64,000 bases of DNA, from positions 3,782,001 to 3,846,000 of the forward strand of contig OZ241896.1 in assembly GCA_965203565.1 (NCBI GenBank), read 5' to 3'. This stretch comes from JAAXGX01 sp965203565 (GTDB taxonomy: Bacteria; Acidobacteriota; Vicinamibacteria; Vicinamibacterales; UBA8438). The translations under genes and the position numbers were made by a program. Position 1 is the stretch's first letter; each line of letters starts with the position of its first letter. The notes below the pieces were generated by a model that searched no databases, was not told the origin of the DNA, and saw only the letters and a list, made by a program, of their open reading frames with translations. Shown one piece after another: positions 8,439 through 16,859 of this stretch.

Positions 8439-9476
8439 ATGCCGGACCGGCGCGGGCGGGTTCGCCTGTGCGCGGCGCTGGCGGCCGCGGCGGTGGCGGG
8501 CGCGCCGGCTCCGGCCGCCGCGCAGGGCGGCCCGCCGGCCGCCGCCGCCGGCTGGACCGCGCCGCGCACGCCGGACGGGCGGCCCGACATCCAGGGCGTC
8601 TGGACGAACGCCACGATGACGCCGCTGGAGCGGCCCGCCGATCTGGCCGGCAAGGCGTTCTTCAGCGCGGCGGAGGCGGCGGAACTCGAGCGCGCCGCGC
8701 GCGAGCGGCGGGAGCGCGCCTTCGCGCCCGGCGGCACGCGCGTGGAGCGGCTGCCGCCCGGCAGCCGGTTCGCCGGCTACAACGCCGCCATCTGGTCGGG
8801 CTCGCGCTCGCTCGCGCCGACGCGGCGCACGTCGATGGTGATCGACCCGCCCGACGGCCGCGTGCCGCTGCGCCCCGAGGCGGCGGCGCGGCGCGACCGC
8901 CTTCTCGCCCGCCGGTCGGACACGTACGACAACATGAGCGTCTACACCCGGTGCATCACGCGCGGCGTGCCGGGAGCGCTGATCCCGAACTTCTACAACG
9001 CCGGCAACCTCATCCTTCAGACGCCCGGCTACGTCGTCATCCTGACCGAGATGATCGGGGAGGCGCGGATCGTCCCGCTGGACGGCCGTCCGCCGCTCGG
9101 CCGGGCGATCGGCCTGTGGATGGGCGACTCGCGCGGCCGGTGGGAGGGGGAGACGCTCGTCGTCGAGACGACGCGGTTCAACGGCAAGGGGTGGATAACC
9201 CCGAACCTGAACGCCGGCCGGATGCACGGCGTGCCGGCGGGCCGCGGCCTGCGGGTGGTCGAACGGTTCACGCGCGTCAGCGCGGACCGGCTCGACTGGC
9301 GGGCCACCGTGGAGGACCCGCGCAGCTACACGGCGCCGTGGACCATCGAGCTGCCGCTCGCCCGCGACCCGTCCTACGACCTGTACGAGTACGCCTGCCA
9401 CGAAGGGAACTACGCCGTGCCCAACATCCTCCGCGGCGCGCGCGTCGAGGAGAGGACCGGAGCCGCGGAGCGGTAA
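8439..9476 (+). CDS. Secreted conserved protein, 'PDIQGVW' paralog 1
   Basis: A 345-residue protein with a signal peptide (LAAAAVAGAPAPAAAQ). It belongs to a family with four intact members in this window. Shared blocks in order are: DGRPDIQGVWTN; MTPLERP; SMVIDPPDGRVP; RCITRGVPG; ILQTPGYVVILTEM; RIVPLDGRPP; GRWEGETLVVETTRF; RVVERFTRV; and ACHEGNYAVPNILRGAR near the C-terminus. The regular W/D/G-rich blocks suggest a beta-rich fold. I know the family only as an abundant uncharacterised secreted family of Acidobacteriota. ATG 8439 follows the SnoaL-like stop by 5 bp. Function unknown. Confidence 0.75.
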   Translation: MPDRRGRVRLCAALAAAAVAGAPAPAAAQGGPPAAAAGWTAPRTPDGRPDIQGVWTNATMTPLERPADLAGKAFFSAAEAAELERAARERRERAFAPGGTRVERLPPGSRFAGYNAAIWSGSRSLAPTRRTSMVIDPPDGRVPLRPEAAARRDRLLARRSDTYDNMSVYTRCITRGVPGALIPNFYNAGNLILQTPGYVVILTEMIGEARIVPLDGRPPLGRAIGLWMGDSRGRWEGETLVVETTRFNGKGWITPNLNAGRMHGVPAGRGLRVVERFTRVSADRLDWRATVEDPRSYTAPWTIELPLARDPSYDLYEYACHEGNYAVPNILRGARVEERTGAAER

Positions 9477-9586
9477 GGTTCCGCCGCCGCCGCGCGAGTC
9501 GCGCGATCTCGATGCCCGGCTGAAGACGAGCGCGCCCGCGAAGGGGTCGGGTTGAAGCCGGCAGGCGGGCGGCGGGAGAGCAATCG

Positions 9587-10933
9587 ATGAGGGCGACGAC
9601 TGAAAGGATGCGCGTCCATGCCGCCTGGTCCGTCCGGCCGCAGCTCCGGACGGCGATCGGCGTGCTGCTGCTGGCGTCGGCGGCGCTGGCGGCCGGCCGC
9701 GCGCCGGCCGGCGCGCCCGTCATCGGCGGCGTGCCGACCGCCGCGCCGGAAGCGGTCGGGATGTCGCCGGCGCGGCTGGAGCGGATCGACCGCGCGATGC
9801 AGGCGTACGTGGACCGCGGAGAGGTGGCGGGCGTCGTCTCGCTGGTGGCGCGCCGCGGGAAGGTGGCGCACTTCGCGGCGGTCGGCGAGCGCGATGCGGA
9901 GGCCGGCGCGCCGATGACCCACGACGCCATCTTCCGGATCGCTTCGATGACGAAGCCGATCGCGTCGGCGGCGCTGATGACGTTGTACGAGGAGGGCCGC
10001 TTCCAGTTGCGCGACCCGATCGCCCGGTGGCTGCCGGAGTTCGCCGACGCGCAGGTGGCGGAGCCGGCCACCTGGCGGGAGCTCGGCCGCGGGCGATACA
10101 GGCTGACTCCCGCGGCGCGGCCGATCACGGTGCAGCATCTGCTCACCCACACGGCCGGCCTGCCGAACGCCTACCGGGGGATGACGAAGCCCGATTTCGA
10201 CGCGATCGCGCCGCAGCGCGAGCCGGGCGACACCGTCGCCGACTTCGCCGCGCGGCTGGCGGAGCTGCCGCTCAACTTCCACCCCGGCGACGCCTGGGAG
10301 TACGGACGGGCGACCGATCTGGTCGGCCGGCTGGTCGAGGTGATGTCGGGCCAGCGGTTCGACGAGTTCCTGCGGGCGCGCATCTTCGCGCCGCTCGGGA
10401 TGACCGACACCCACTTCCACCTGCCGCCCGCGAAGCTGGGCCGGTTCGCGGCGCTCTACCGCCCGGACGGCGCACGCGGCCTGGCCCTGGCCGAAGCCCC
10501 GACGGCCGACAGCCGGTTCGTCCGCGCGCCGCACACGTACTTCAGCGGGGCGGGGGGACTCGTATCGACCGCGCGCGACTACTTCCGGTTCAGCCAGATG
10601 ATGCTCAGCGGCGGCGTGCTGGACGGCGCCCGCATCCTCGGCCGCCGGACGGTCGAGCTGATGACGCTGAACCACGTCGGCGACCACCCGATATGGCTCG
10701 TCGGGCCGGGGCACGGGTTCGGTCTCGGCTACGCCGTCGTGCTCGACCCCGGCCAGGCGGCGATGCCGTACTCCGAAGGGACCTTCTTCTGGTGGGGCGC
10801 CTACAACACCACGTTCTGGATCGACCCGCAGGAGGAGCTGATCGGGATCCTCCTGACCCAGCTGCGTCCGTACGCGCACCTCAACATCCGCCACGACCTG
10901 GCGACGCTGGCGTACCAGGCGCTCGTCGACTGA
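9587..10933 (+). CDS. Serine hydrolase, class C beta-lactamase fold
   Basis: A 448-residue exported protein: signal segment at about residues 24-41, then the beta-lactamase/transpeptidase-like domain from PEAVGMSPARLERID. The nucleophile motif S-x-x-K is S120-MT-K123 in RIASMTKPI. The second motif Y-x-N is replaced by Y239-G-R (WEYGRATD), as in many esterase-type members. TVQHLLTHTAGLP and the C-terminal GHGFGLGYAV / WGAYNTTFWID segments are typical of EstB-like carboxylesterases and D-aminopeptidases. I expect an esterase or peptidase, not a true beta-lactamase. ATG 9587 has a weak Shine-Dalgarno; ATG 9608 is an alternative. Confidence 0.87.
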   Translation: MRATTERMRVHAAWSVRPQLRTAIGVLLLASAALAAGRAPAGAPVIGGVPTAAPEAVGMSPARLERIDRAMQAYVDRGEVAGVVSLVARRGKVAHFAAVGERDAEAGAPMTHDAIFRIASMTKPIASAALMTLYEEGRFQLRDPIARWLPEFADAQVAEPATWRELGRGRYRLTPAARPITVQHLLTHTAGLPNAYRGMTKPDFDAIAPQREPGDTVADFAARLAELPLNFHPGDAWEYGRATDLVGRLVEVMSGQRFDEFLRARIFAPLGMTDTHFHLPPAKLGRFAALYRPDGARGLALAEAPTADSRFVRAPHTYFSGAGGLVSTARDYFRFSQMMLSGGVLDGARILGRRTVELMTLNHVGDHPIWLVGPGHGFGLGYAVVLDPGQAAMPYSEGTFFWWGAYNTTFWIDPQEELIGILLTQLRPYAHLNIRHDLATLAYQALVD

Positions 10934-10952
10934 ACAACCCGCCCGGTTGCGG

Positions 10953-10958
10953 TAGAAT
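10953..10958 (+). promoter_or_regulatory. Putative -10 box (TAGAAT)
   Basis: TAGAAT preceded by GCGG (extended -10-like) lies 41 bp before ATG 10999 in the short gap after the serine hydrolase. A weak -35 (CTGAAC, 10930-10935) is 17 bp upstream. In this GC-rich background the hexamer stands out. The same TAGRAT pattern occurs before the next paralog (TAGGAT near 12068). Confidence 0.4.
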
Positions 10959-10998
10959 CGCCCTGTTCCGGTTTCCGGTTCCAGGAAGGGGAGAGGCC

Positions 10999-12018
10999 AT
11001 GCAGCATCGACGTGTCGCGTTCGCGGCCCTGTTGACCGTCGCGATCGGCGTGTGCGCGCCGGCGTCCGGGACGGCGGGGCAGCAGGACGAGGCGGCGGAC
11101 GGCTACGTTCCGAGCCTGACGCCGTGGGGCGATCCCGACTACCAGGGGATCTGGGCCGCCGGGTACATCTTCACGCCGCTCGAACGTCCGGACGAGTTCG
11201 AGGGCCGCGAGTTCCTGACCGACGACGAGGCGGCGGCGCTGCAGTCGCGCCAGCAGGCGACGTTCGGAATCGGCGCCGGCGCCGGCGCCGGGAACACCTC
11301 CGGCCGGCCGGAGCGCGGCACCCTCGCCGACGTCGCCGGGGCGTACAACGACGCCTACACCGGCCGGGGCACCGAGTTGATCGCGACCGGCCGGACCTCG
11401 CTGATCGTCGATCCGCCCGACGGCAGGATCCCGTACCTGCCCGGCGCGCGGGAGAAGTTCCAGGCCGAGCGCCCGCGGGTGACCGACGAGATGACCGACG
11501 GGCCGGAGCAGCGGACGAACGACCGGTGCATGGGGGTCCACCTGCCGGTGGCGTACGGCCAGGCGGTGACCGCCGGCGGGCACAAGCGGATCGTGCAGAC
11601 GCCCGGCCACGTCGCGATCTACTACGAGCACGGCCATCACGGCGGCGCCTACCGCGACGTGGCGCTCGACGGCCGCGCGCATCCCCCCGGCCACGTGCGG
11701 CAGTGGCTCGGGCGCGCCGTCGGCCGGTGGGAGGACGGCAGCCTCGTCGTGGAGACGGCCAACTTCACGAACCGGACGCAGTACCAGGGGGCGAGCGGGA
11801 ACATGACGCTCACCGAACGGTTCACGCTGACCGGGCCCGACGCCGTCCTGTACCGCGCCACCATCGAGGACCCCACGGTGTTCAGCGCGCCGTGGACGAT
11901 CGAAGTCCCGCTCAAGCGGCTCGACAACCGGGAGAACCGGATCTACGAGGCGGCCTGCCACGAGGGGAACTACGCGATGACCAGCATCCTGGCCGGCGCC
12001 CGCCTCGGCGAACGGTAG
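10999..12018 (+). CDS. Secreted conserved protein, paralog 2
   Basis: A 339-residue exported protein, signal peptide FAALLTVAIGVCAPASGTAG. It has the same block order as the paralog at 8439 (PWGDPDYQGIW, FTPLERPDEF, SLIVDPPDGRIP, DRCMGVHLP, RIVQTPGHVAIYYE, WLGRAVGRWEDGSLVVETANF, YRATIEDPTVFSAPWTI, ACHEGNYAMTSILAGAR). It is closest to the gene at 12113, both having LTDDEAAALQ- or LTDEEVAALE-type linkers and the longer VADVxGAYND insert. RBS AAGGGGAGAGG lies 4 bp before ATG. Function unknown. Confidence 0.75.
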   Translation: MQHRRVAFAALLTVAIGVCAPASGTAGQQDEAADGYVPSLTPWGDPDYQGIWAAGYIFTPLERPDEFEGREFLTDDEAAALQSRQQATFGIGAGAGAGNTSGRPERGTLADVAGAYNDAYTGRGTELIATGRTSLIVDPPDGRIPYLPGAREKFQAERPRVTDEMTDGPEQRTNDRCMGVHLPVAYGQAVTAGGHKRIVQTPGHVAIYYEHGHHGGAYRDVALDGRAHPPGHVRQWLGRAVGRWEDGSLVVETANFTNRTQYQGASGNMTLTERFTLTGPDAVLYRATIEDPTVFSAPWTIEVPLKRLDNRENRIYEAACHEGNYAMTSILAGARLGER

Positions 12019-12112
12019 CGCGCGTCCAGCGGCGCCGGGGACGTTGGCCGCCCGGCGGCGTTCCGCGGTAGGATCGGCGGGCGGATTCGAGCGTACGCGG
12101 GAGGAGAGCGAG

Positions 12113-13168
12113 ATGCGTTTTCGACATGCGGCGGCCGTCGGCGCGCCGGCGGCGTTGATTGCGGCGGCGGTTGCGGTCGGCGGGCCGGTCTCCGGCCAGG
12201 AAGCGGGGGCGGACGATTTCACGGCGCCGCGCACGGCGTGGGGCGCCCCGGACCTGACCGGGATCTGGAGCCCCGGCTACACGCTCACGCCGCTGGAGCG
12301 GCCTGAAGAGTTCGGCGAGCGCGAGTTCCTGACCGACGAGGAGGTGGCGGCGCTCGAAGGCGCCCAGGACTCGTCGGCGGGGAGGAACTTCCGGCCCGAA
12401 GCCGGGACGGTCGCCGACGTCGAAGGCGCGTACAACGACGAGTTCACCGGGCGCGGCAAGGACGTGATCCGGACGCGCCGCACGTCGCTGATCGTCGACC
12501 CGCCGAACGGCCGGATCCCGCCGCGGACGCCGGAGGCGATAGAGCGGATCGGCCCGTACGTCCCGCGGCGCGCGGCCGGCGGGGGCGAGATCGAGACCGA
12601 CGTCCGGATTCCGTATCCCGTGGACCCGCAGAGCGGGTCGTACGCCGACAACCCCGAAGACCGCGCGCCCGACCGCTGCATGGGGATCACCCTGCCGTTC
12701 GTCCGGGGCACATCCGGCACCTACAGCCGTTTCGTCCAGTCGCCCGAGGCGATGGCGATCTACCACGAGGACGGACACCGCGGCGGCGGCTACCGGACGA
12801 TCCACCTCGACGGCCGCCCGCATCCGCCCGCGCACGTCCGCCAGTGGCTCGGCCACTCCATCGGCCACTGGGAGGGCGACACGCTGGTGGTCGACACCGC
12901 CAACTTCAGCACCGGAACCAGCTTCTACGGCTCCAGCGAGAACCTGCGCCTGGTGGAGCGCTTCACCCGCGCCGCGCCCGACCTGGTGATGTACGAGGTG
13001 ACGGTGGAGGACCCGACCGTCTGGGCGTCGACCTGGACCGTCGAGATGCCGCTGACCGAAGTCGACAACAAGGCCAACCAGATCTTCGAAGCCGCCTGCC
13101 ACGAGGGGAACTACGCGATGGTCAGCATCCTGGCCGGCGCCCGCAACCTCGAAGCGCAGGACCGCTGA
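12113..13168 (+). CDS. Secreted conserved protein, paralog 3
   Basis: A 351-residue exported protein; Shine-Dalgarno GGGAGGAGAGCG fixes ATG 12113. It is a close tandem duplicate of the preceding gene, with an insert (RAAGGGEIETDVRIPYPV) before the DRCMGITLPF block. Conserved blocks include PDLTGIW, LTPLERPEEF, YHEDGHRGGGYR, HWEGDTLVVDTANF, LVERFTR, TVEDPTVW and ACHEGNYAMVSILAGAR. No enzyme motif is recognised. Confidence 0.75.
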   Translation: MRFRHAAAVGAPAALIAAAVAVGGPVSGQEAGADDFTAPRTAWGAPDLTGIWSPGYTLTPLERPEEFGEREFLTDEEVAALEGAQDSSAGRNFRPEAGTVADVEGAYNDEFTGRGKDVIRTRRTSLIVDPPNGRIPPRTPEAIERIGPYVPRRAAGGGEIETDVRIPYPVDPQSGSYADNPEDRAPDRCMGITLPFVRGTSGTYSRFVQSPEAMAIYHEDGHRGGGYRTIHLDGRPHPPAHVRQWLGHSIGHWEGDTLVVDTANFSTGTSFYGSSENLRLVERFTRAAPDLVMYEVTVEDPTVWASTWTVEMPLTEVDNKANQIFEAACHEGNYAMVSILAGARNLEAQDR

Positions 13169-13203
13169 CACACTGGAGCCTCCCCCGCCCCCAGGAGGCA
13201 AGG

Positions 13204-13728
13204 ATGAAGACGGATCGGGATCGGACGGCTGATCTGCTGTTCGGCGTGCGGCGGTCGGTGCGGTATCACCTGCATCGTCGGCGGTGGTTCGACCGGGTGC
13301 ACCGTCTGATCCAGACGGTGACGCTGGCGGCGTCGAGCGCGGCGGTGGCGGCGCTGCTCGGCGCGTGGGGGTGGGAGACGTATGCGGCTGCGGCTGCGGC
13401 TGCGGCTGCGGCGGGGGCAGTGGTGGCCGGCCCGGACCGGCGCGCCCGCGAGCATGGCGACCTCGCGCGTGAGTTCATCGGCCTTGAACGGGAAATGACG
13501 CTGGGGCGCTGCAACCCGGCGCGGCTGGCGGAATGGACGGCCCGGCGGCTGGAGATAGAGGCGGCCGAGCCGCCGGTGCTGCGGGTGCTCGACGCGATCT
13601 GCCACGACGAGCTGATCCGGGCCGGCGGCTACGACGCCGCGCACCACTCGAACGTCTCGTGGGTCCAGCGCGCCCTGGCCGACGTGATCGACGTCGGCGC
13701 CGGCCGGTTGGACAAGCGCCGGGCGTGA
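13204..13728 (+). CDS. Two-TM SLATT-like protein
   Basis: A 174-residue protein. The N-terminal LLFGVRRSVRYHLHRRRWFDR is followed by two hydrophobic helices (about residues 37-54 and 60-75; the second is a poly-Ala run encoded by a GCGGCT hexamer repeat at 13384-13416), then a soluble helical tail with LAREFIGLEREMTLG and DAICHDELIRAGG. The layout resembles SLATT/SMODS-associated two-TM proteins, which often serve as membrane effectors or occur on mobile DNA, but no nucleotide sensor or partner is adjacent. ATG 13204 has AGGAGGCAAGG just before it. Confidence 0.6.
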   Translation: MKTDRDRTADLLFGVRRSVRYHLHRRRWFDRVHRLIQTVTLAASSAAVAALLGAWGWETYAAAAAAAAAAGAVVAGPDRRAREHGDLAREFIGLEREMTLGRCNPARLAEWTARRLEIEAAEPPVLRVLDAICHDELIRAGGYDAAHHSNVSWVQRALADVIDVGAGRLDKRRA

Positions 13729-13839
13729 GCCCATGCAGATCGAGATAGAGATTCGGACGCGCAGGAGGCGCTGGCGGCTTGCGGGAAGCGTCGCCGCCTG
13801 ATCGCGTCCGACACCGCCAGCACCCGGAATCGCTCGCCG

Positions 13840-14316
13840 TCACCGCCCGCCGCCGGCGCCTCCTGGCCGACCGCCACTTGGTTTACTGAGCTGCACCATG
13901 TTCTCGGGCGGCGCCAGCAGCCGAAGGCGCCGATCGTTCGCATGCGTCTGAATCGTGACGCCGTTCTCCCACCGGTTCAACGACGCTTCGCCGAGACCGG
14001 TGACTTGGGCGAACGCCGCCCGCGTCATCCCGTAACGCTCTCGGATCCGCCGGATCTCCGCGGGAGCGAGCACGCCGAAATGTCTGCAAATCGCCTCGTG
14101 CTCCAGCCGCTCGGCCTCCTCGTCCAGGTATTCGAAATCGCACGAATTGCACCGGCGCACCGGCAGCTTCACTGTCAGATCGACCGCGGAATCGTCCGAT
14201 CCGTAGGTGAACGTGTGGCGGCTGTACGACGTGGAGACGGCGTCGGATCCGCACTGCGGACACGTCTTGACGTCGTCCACCGGACGCAGATGCGCCGCCG
14301 GCTGTCGCGATTGCAT
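13840..14316 (-). CDS. YgiT-type zinc finger + HTH (MqsA-like) regulator
   Basis: A 158-residue protein. An N-terminal zinc finger has Cys pairs CPQC and CNSC about 33 residues apart (YgiT/MqsA type). A Xre-type HTH follows: IRRIRERYGMTRAAFAQVTGLGEASLNRWENG. This is the architecture of MqsA-like antitoxins and of stand-alone transcription factors. No MqsR-like toxin is adjacent. AGAGGAGA lies 8 bp upstream of ATG 14316. The last ~20 residues (GGRPGGAGGGR) look unnatural, while another frame over 13770-13880 reads ERFRVLAVSDAI, more like the usual family end, so a frameshift near 13880 is possible. Confidence 0.7.
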   Translation of the reverse strand: MQSRQPAAHLRPVDDVKTCPQCGSDAVSTSYSRHTFTYGSDDSAVDLTVKLPVRRCNSCDFEYLDEEAERLEHEAICRHFGVLAPAEIRRIRERYGMTRAAFAQVTGLGEASLNRWENGVTIQTHANDRRLRLLAPPENMVQLSKPSGGRPGGAGGGR

Positions 14317-14349
14317 TTTCGTGTCTCCTCTTGCTGCGGCCGATGAGGG

Positions 14350-15510
14350 TCAGATGATCGTACCGCCCCAGAGCCGTTCCAGGAAGACGTTCCACGGCAG
14401 CACGTCGATGGCGCCGGCGCGGCGCGGCGCGGGGTCCTGGCTGACGACGACGGCCCGGCGCGGCGCGTGCTCTTCGCAGAACGCCCGGATGCCCTTCAGG
14501 TCGTCGGGCCGGACGCGCGGCGTTCCCTGCACCTCGATGGCCGCCTCGGCGGCGCGGCCGAGCACGAAGTCCACCTCCAGACCCGACTTCGTCCGCCAGT
14601 ACCGCACCGGGAAGTCCCGCTCCCGGTAGCTCCGCCAGGCGAGCAGCTCCATCAGGACGAGATGCTCGAAGGCGCGTCCGAACTCCGGTCCGGCGGCGCG
14701 GTCGATCCGCCGTCCGCGCAAGTGGCCGGCCACGCCGACGTCGAACAGGTAGAACTTCGGCGCCCGGACGATGACGGCGCGGCCCCGGCGGCGGCTGAAC
14801 GGCTCGACGAAGACGCCGATCAGCGTGTCGGCCAGTATCTGAAAGTACTCGCGCACCGTCTTCGAGTCGACGCCGCAGTCGCGGGCGACGCCGCTGAAGT
14901 TGAGGACCTCGCCGTGACAGAAGCCCAGCGCGTCGAAGAAGCGCGCGAAGGCCGCGGCGTTGCGCGTCAGCCCTTCGTCGAAGATCTCCTCCTTGAGGTA
15001 GTCGTCGACGTAACCGGCGAGGGCGCGCCGATGGTGCGCGGCGTCGTAGTGCTGCGGGACCAGCCCCCGGTCGAGGGCGCGCAGCAGGTCGAAGTCGGGG
15101 ATCTCCGGCCACGCCAGCGGATGCAGCGCGAACCGCCACGCCCGGCCCCCGAGCAGGTTCGCCCCGCCGCGTTTCAGCTTCCGCGCGCTCGACCCGCAGA
15201 AGACGAACGACAAGCCGCGCCGTTCGATCAGCCGATGCGCCTCGTCGAGCAGCGCGGGCGCCTTCTGCACCTCGTCGACGACGATCGGCCGCGCCCGCTG
15301 CGCCGCATCCAGCGCCAGCACCCGCTCGGCGAACAGCCACGGTTCGCGCGTGAACGCGATCAGCGTGCGCGTGTCCAGCAGGTCGAAGCGCGCCGAGTCG
15401 GGGAACCGCTCGGCGAGCAGCGTCGACTTGCCGGTCTTGCGCGGCCCCCACAGAAACGCCGACTGCCCCGCCGGCAGGTCCAGGACCAGCGCGCGCCGAT
15501 ACGATCCCAT
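14350..15510 (-). CDS. AAA_14 / DUF4143 ATPase
   Basis: A 386-residue protein if started at ATG 15510, which has AGGAG 10 bp upstream; ATG 15540 would add 10 residues. The N-terminal AAA domain carries Walker A as WGPRKTGKST, Walker B IVVDEVQKAP and a sensor-like VFCGSSARKLKR. The C-terminal half is DUF4143, with DYLKEEIFDEGL, then a winged-helix-like GVDSKTVREYFQIL and a nuclease-like end (RTKSGLEVDFVLG, AIEVQG). Proteins of this type are widespread and uncharacterised. It is convergent with nothing and divergent from the protease-like gene at 15647. Confidence 0.88.
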   Translation of the reverse strand: MGSYRRALVLDLPAGQSAFLWGPRKTGKSTLLAERFPDSARFDLLDTRTLIAFTREPWLFAERVLALDAAQRARPIVVDEVQKAPALLDEAHRLIERRGLSFVFCGSSARKLKRGGANLLGGRAWRFALHPLAWPEIPDFDLLRALDRGLVPQHYDAAHHRRALAGYVDDYLKEEIFDEGLTRNAAAFARFFDALGFCHGEVLNFSGVARDCGVDSKTVREYFQILADTLIGVFVEPFSRRRGRAVIVRAPKFYLFDVGVAGHLRGRRIDRAAGPEFGRAFEHLVLMELLAWRSYRERDFPVRYWRTKSGLEVDFVLGRAAEAAIEVQGTPRVRPDDLKGIRAFCEEHAPRRAVVVSQDPAPRRAGAIDVLPWNVFLERLWGGTII

Positions 15511-15646
15511 ACGGAATACGCTCCTGTTTGGACTGACCATTCCGGATTATATTCCGAAATGGACAATACAGTCTATTCACGATGGCGGCGTCGCCGAAGG
15601 CCGCCGGTGATAAGATCTCCTCCGGCTCGACGCCGTGAAGGGCGCC

Positions 15647-16057
15647 ATGGGCGAGATTGTCGCCAACGTCGAACTCGAGAACCCCGGAGACCGCGCTCTG
15701 GTGGAGCGTGGTTACGGCCAGGAGCGCCAGGTCCGGCGATCGAGCGTCGACGCCGTCGTCGATACGGGCGCCGCCATGCTCGTCCTCCCCCAGAACGTGG
15801 TCGAGCGCCTCGGCCTGGAGACACAGCGCACGGTCGTCACCTATGCCGACGAACGCAAGGAGGAACGCCCTCTGGCGGGCCCGGTGACCGTGCGGATCGG
15901 CAACCGGTCCATGAACACCGACTGCGTGGTCGGCCCTCCCTTGAGCGAACCCTTGATCGGTCAGATCGTGCTCGAAGCCCTCGACCTGATCGCCGACTGC
16001 GCGAACCGCACGCTGACTCCGCGGTTTCCCGACTATCCGCTGCTCAAGCTGAAATAG
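15647..16057 (+). CDS. Retropepsin-like clan AA aspartic protease
   Basis: A 136-residue protein with a single protease-type active-site motif D-T-G-A in VDAVVDTGAAMLVLP (Asp at about residue 40), then LGLE, a flap-like region, and the closing LIGQIVLEALDLIAD. Single-domain bacterial retropepsins would act as homodimers. The N-terminal MGEIVANVELENP is the usual strand preceding the active site. ATG 15647 is chosen over GTG 15635 because the family starts there. Substrate unknown. Confidence 0.8.
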   Translation: MGEIVANVELENPGDRALVERGYGQERQVRRSSVDAVVDTGAAMLVLPQNVVERLGLETQRTVVTYADERKEERPLAGPVTVRIGNRSMNTDCVVGPPLSEPLIGQIVLEALDLIADCANRTLTPRFPDYPLLKLK

Positions 16058-16236
16058 AGCCGGGAACGCCGGCGTGACCGGTGCGCGGCGCCGGGCGCCC
16101 CGCGCGTGTTGTCGGCGGAACGGCCGTTTGCTATCATTGGCCGTTTTGTTCCGCTTCGGGAGACGGCGCTGTGGCCGTGAGCATCGGGACGGCGCCGGAA
16201 CGGTCCGCGGCGAGATGTCTCGGGCCGGTTTTTCAC

Positions 16237-16479
16237 ATGCCCGACGAGCGAGACCCGTTCCTGGCGCGCTCCCTGCACTATCTGCAAGAAAACATCCGCA
16301 GCGCAGGACCGGCGGCGACGGCCAGCTACTCGCTGCTCGGCGCGATCCTCCTGCTCGGCGGGGCGGGGCATCTGGTGGATCGCTGGCAGGAGACCGAGCC
16401 GTGGGGACTGCTGGCGGGGTTGCTCCTGGGGCTGATCGTCGGGTTCTACGAGCTGGCGAAGGTGATGTGGAGACCGTGA
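16237..16479 (+). CDS. atpZ: AtpZ/AtpI-family ATP synthase accessory protein
   Basis: An 80-residue protein with two TM helices (SYSLLGAILLLGGAGHLVD and GLLAGLLLGLIVGFYELAK), first in the Fo gene run. The conserved LGAxLLLGxxxGxxxD pattern is that of AtpZ/AtpI, thought to help c-ring assembly or magnesium supply. ATG 16237 (MPDERDPFL) is preferred; an upstream GTG would add a poorly conserved 50-residue leader. A TATCAT box near 16132 could serve as -10. The next gene starts 4 bp after the stop. Confidence 0.8.
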   Translation: MPDERDPFLARSLHYLQENIRSAGPAATASYSLLGAILLLGGAGHLVDRWQETEPWGLLAGLLLGLIVGFYELAKVMWRP

Positions 16480-16483
16480 GCGG

Positions 16484-16834
16484 ATGACCGCGTGGAAGTT
16501 GGCCGGGGCGGCGCTGGCCGCGGGCGCGCTCGCCGCCGGGGCGGTCGCGCCGGAGATGGCCCCGGAGCTGCTGCTGGGCCTGACGGCGCCGCTCGCGGCC
16601 GCAGTCCTCACCCATCTCCACGTGGCCAGGACCTGGCGGCAGGATCCCGGCAGGGTCACCGGCGCTCTGATCCGCCTGTTCATTGCGAAGCTGGTGGCGT
16701 TCGGCGCGTACATCGCCGTCGTCGTCCGCGGTCTGAACGTCGACGTCGTCCCGTTCATGCTGAGCTTCATCGTCTGCTTCGCGGTGCTGCACGCCGCCGA
16801 GGCCGCGCACCTCCGCCGGCTGGCGGCGGCGTGA
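16484..16834 (+). CDS. ATP synthase subunit I-like membrane protein
   Basis: A 116-residue membrane protein with about four hydrophobic helices (residues 4-22, 28-46, 66-84, 88-106). Position between atpZ and atpB and size match ATP synthase subunit I (AtpI), whose role is c-ring assembly. The sequence has little else to identify it; the call leans on position. Confidence 0.65.
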   Translation: MTAWKLAGAALAAGALAAGAVAPEMAPELLLGLTAPLAAAVLTHLHVARTWRQDPGRVTGALIRLFIAKLVAFGAYIAVVVRGLNVDVVPFMLSFIVCFAVLHAAEAAHLRRLAAA

Positions 16835-16859
16835 GCATCTGTCAGAAACGGCGCAGGGC

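Noticed and set aside
9587..10933. Calling the serine hydrolase a beta-lactamase resistance gene
   Set aside because: The YxN motif is changed to Y-G-R and the C-terminal layout is of esterase/peptidase type; no resistance context.
13384..13416. GCGGCT hexamer repeat as a CRISPR or regulatory repeat
   Set aside because: It is in frame and encodes the poly-Ala part of a transmembrane helix; there are no spacers.
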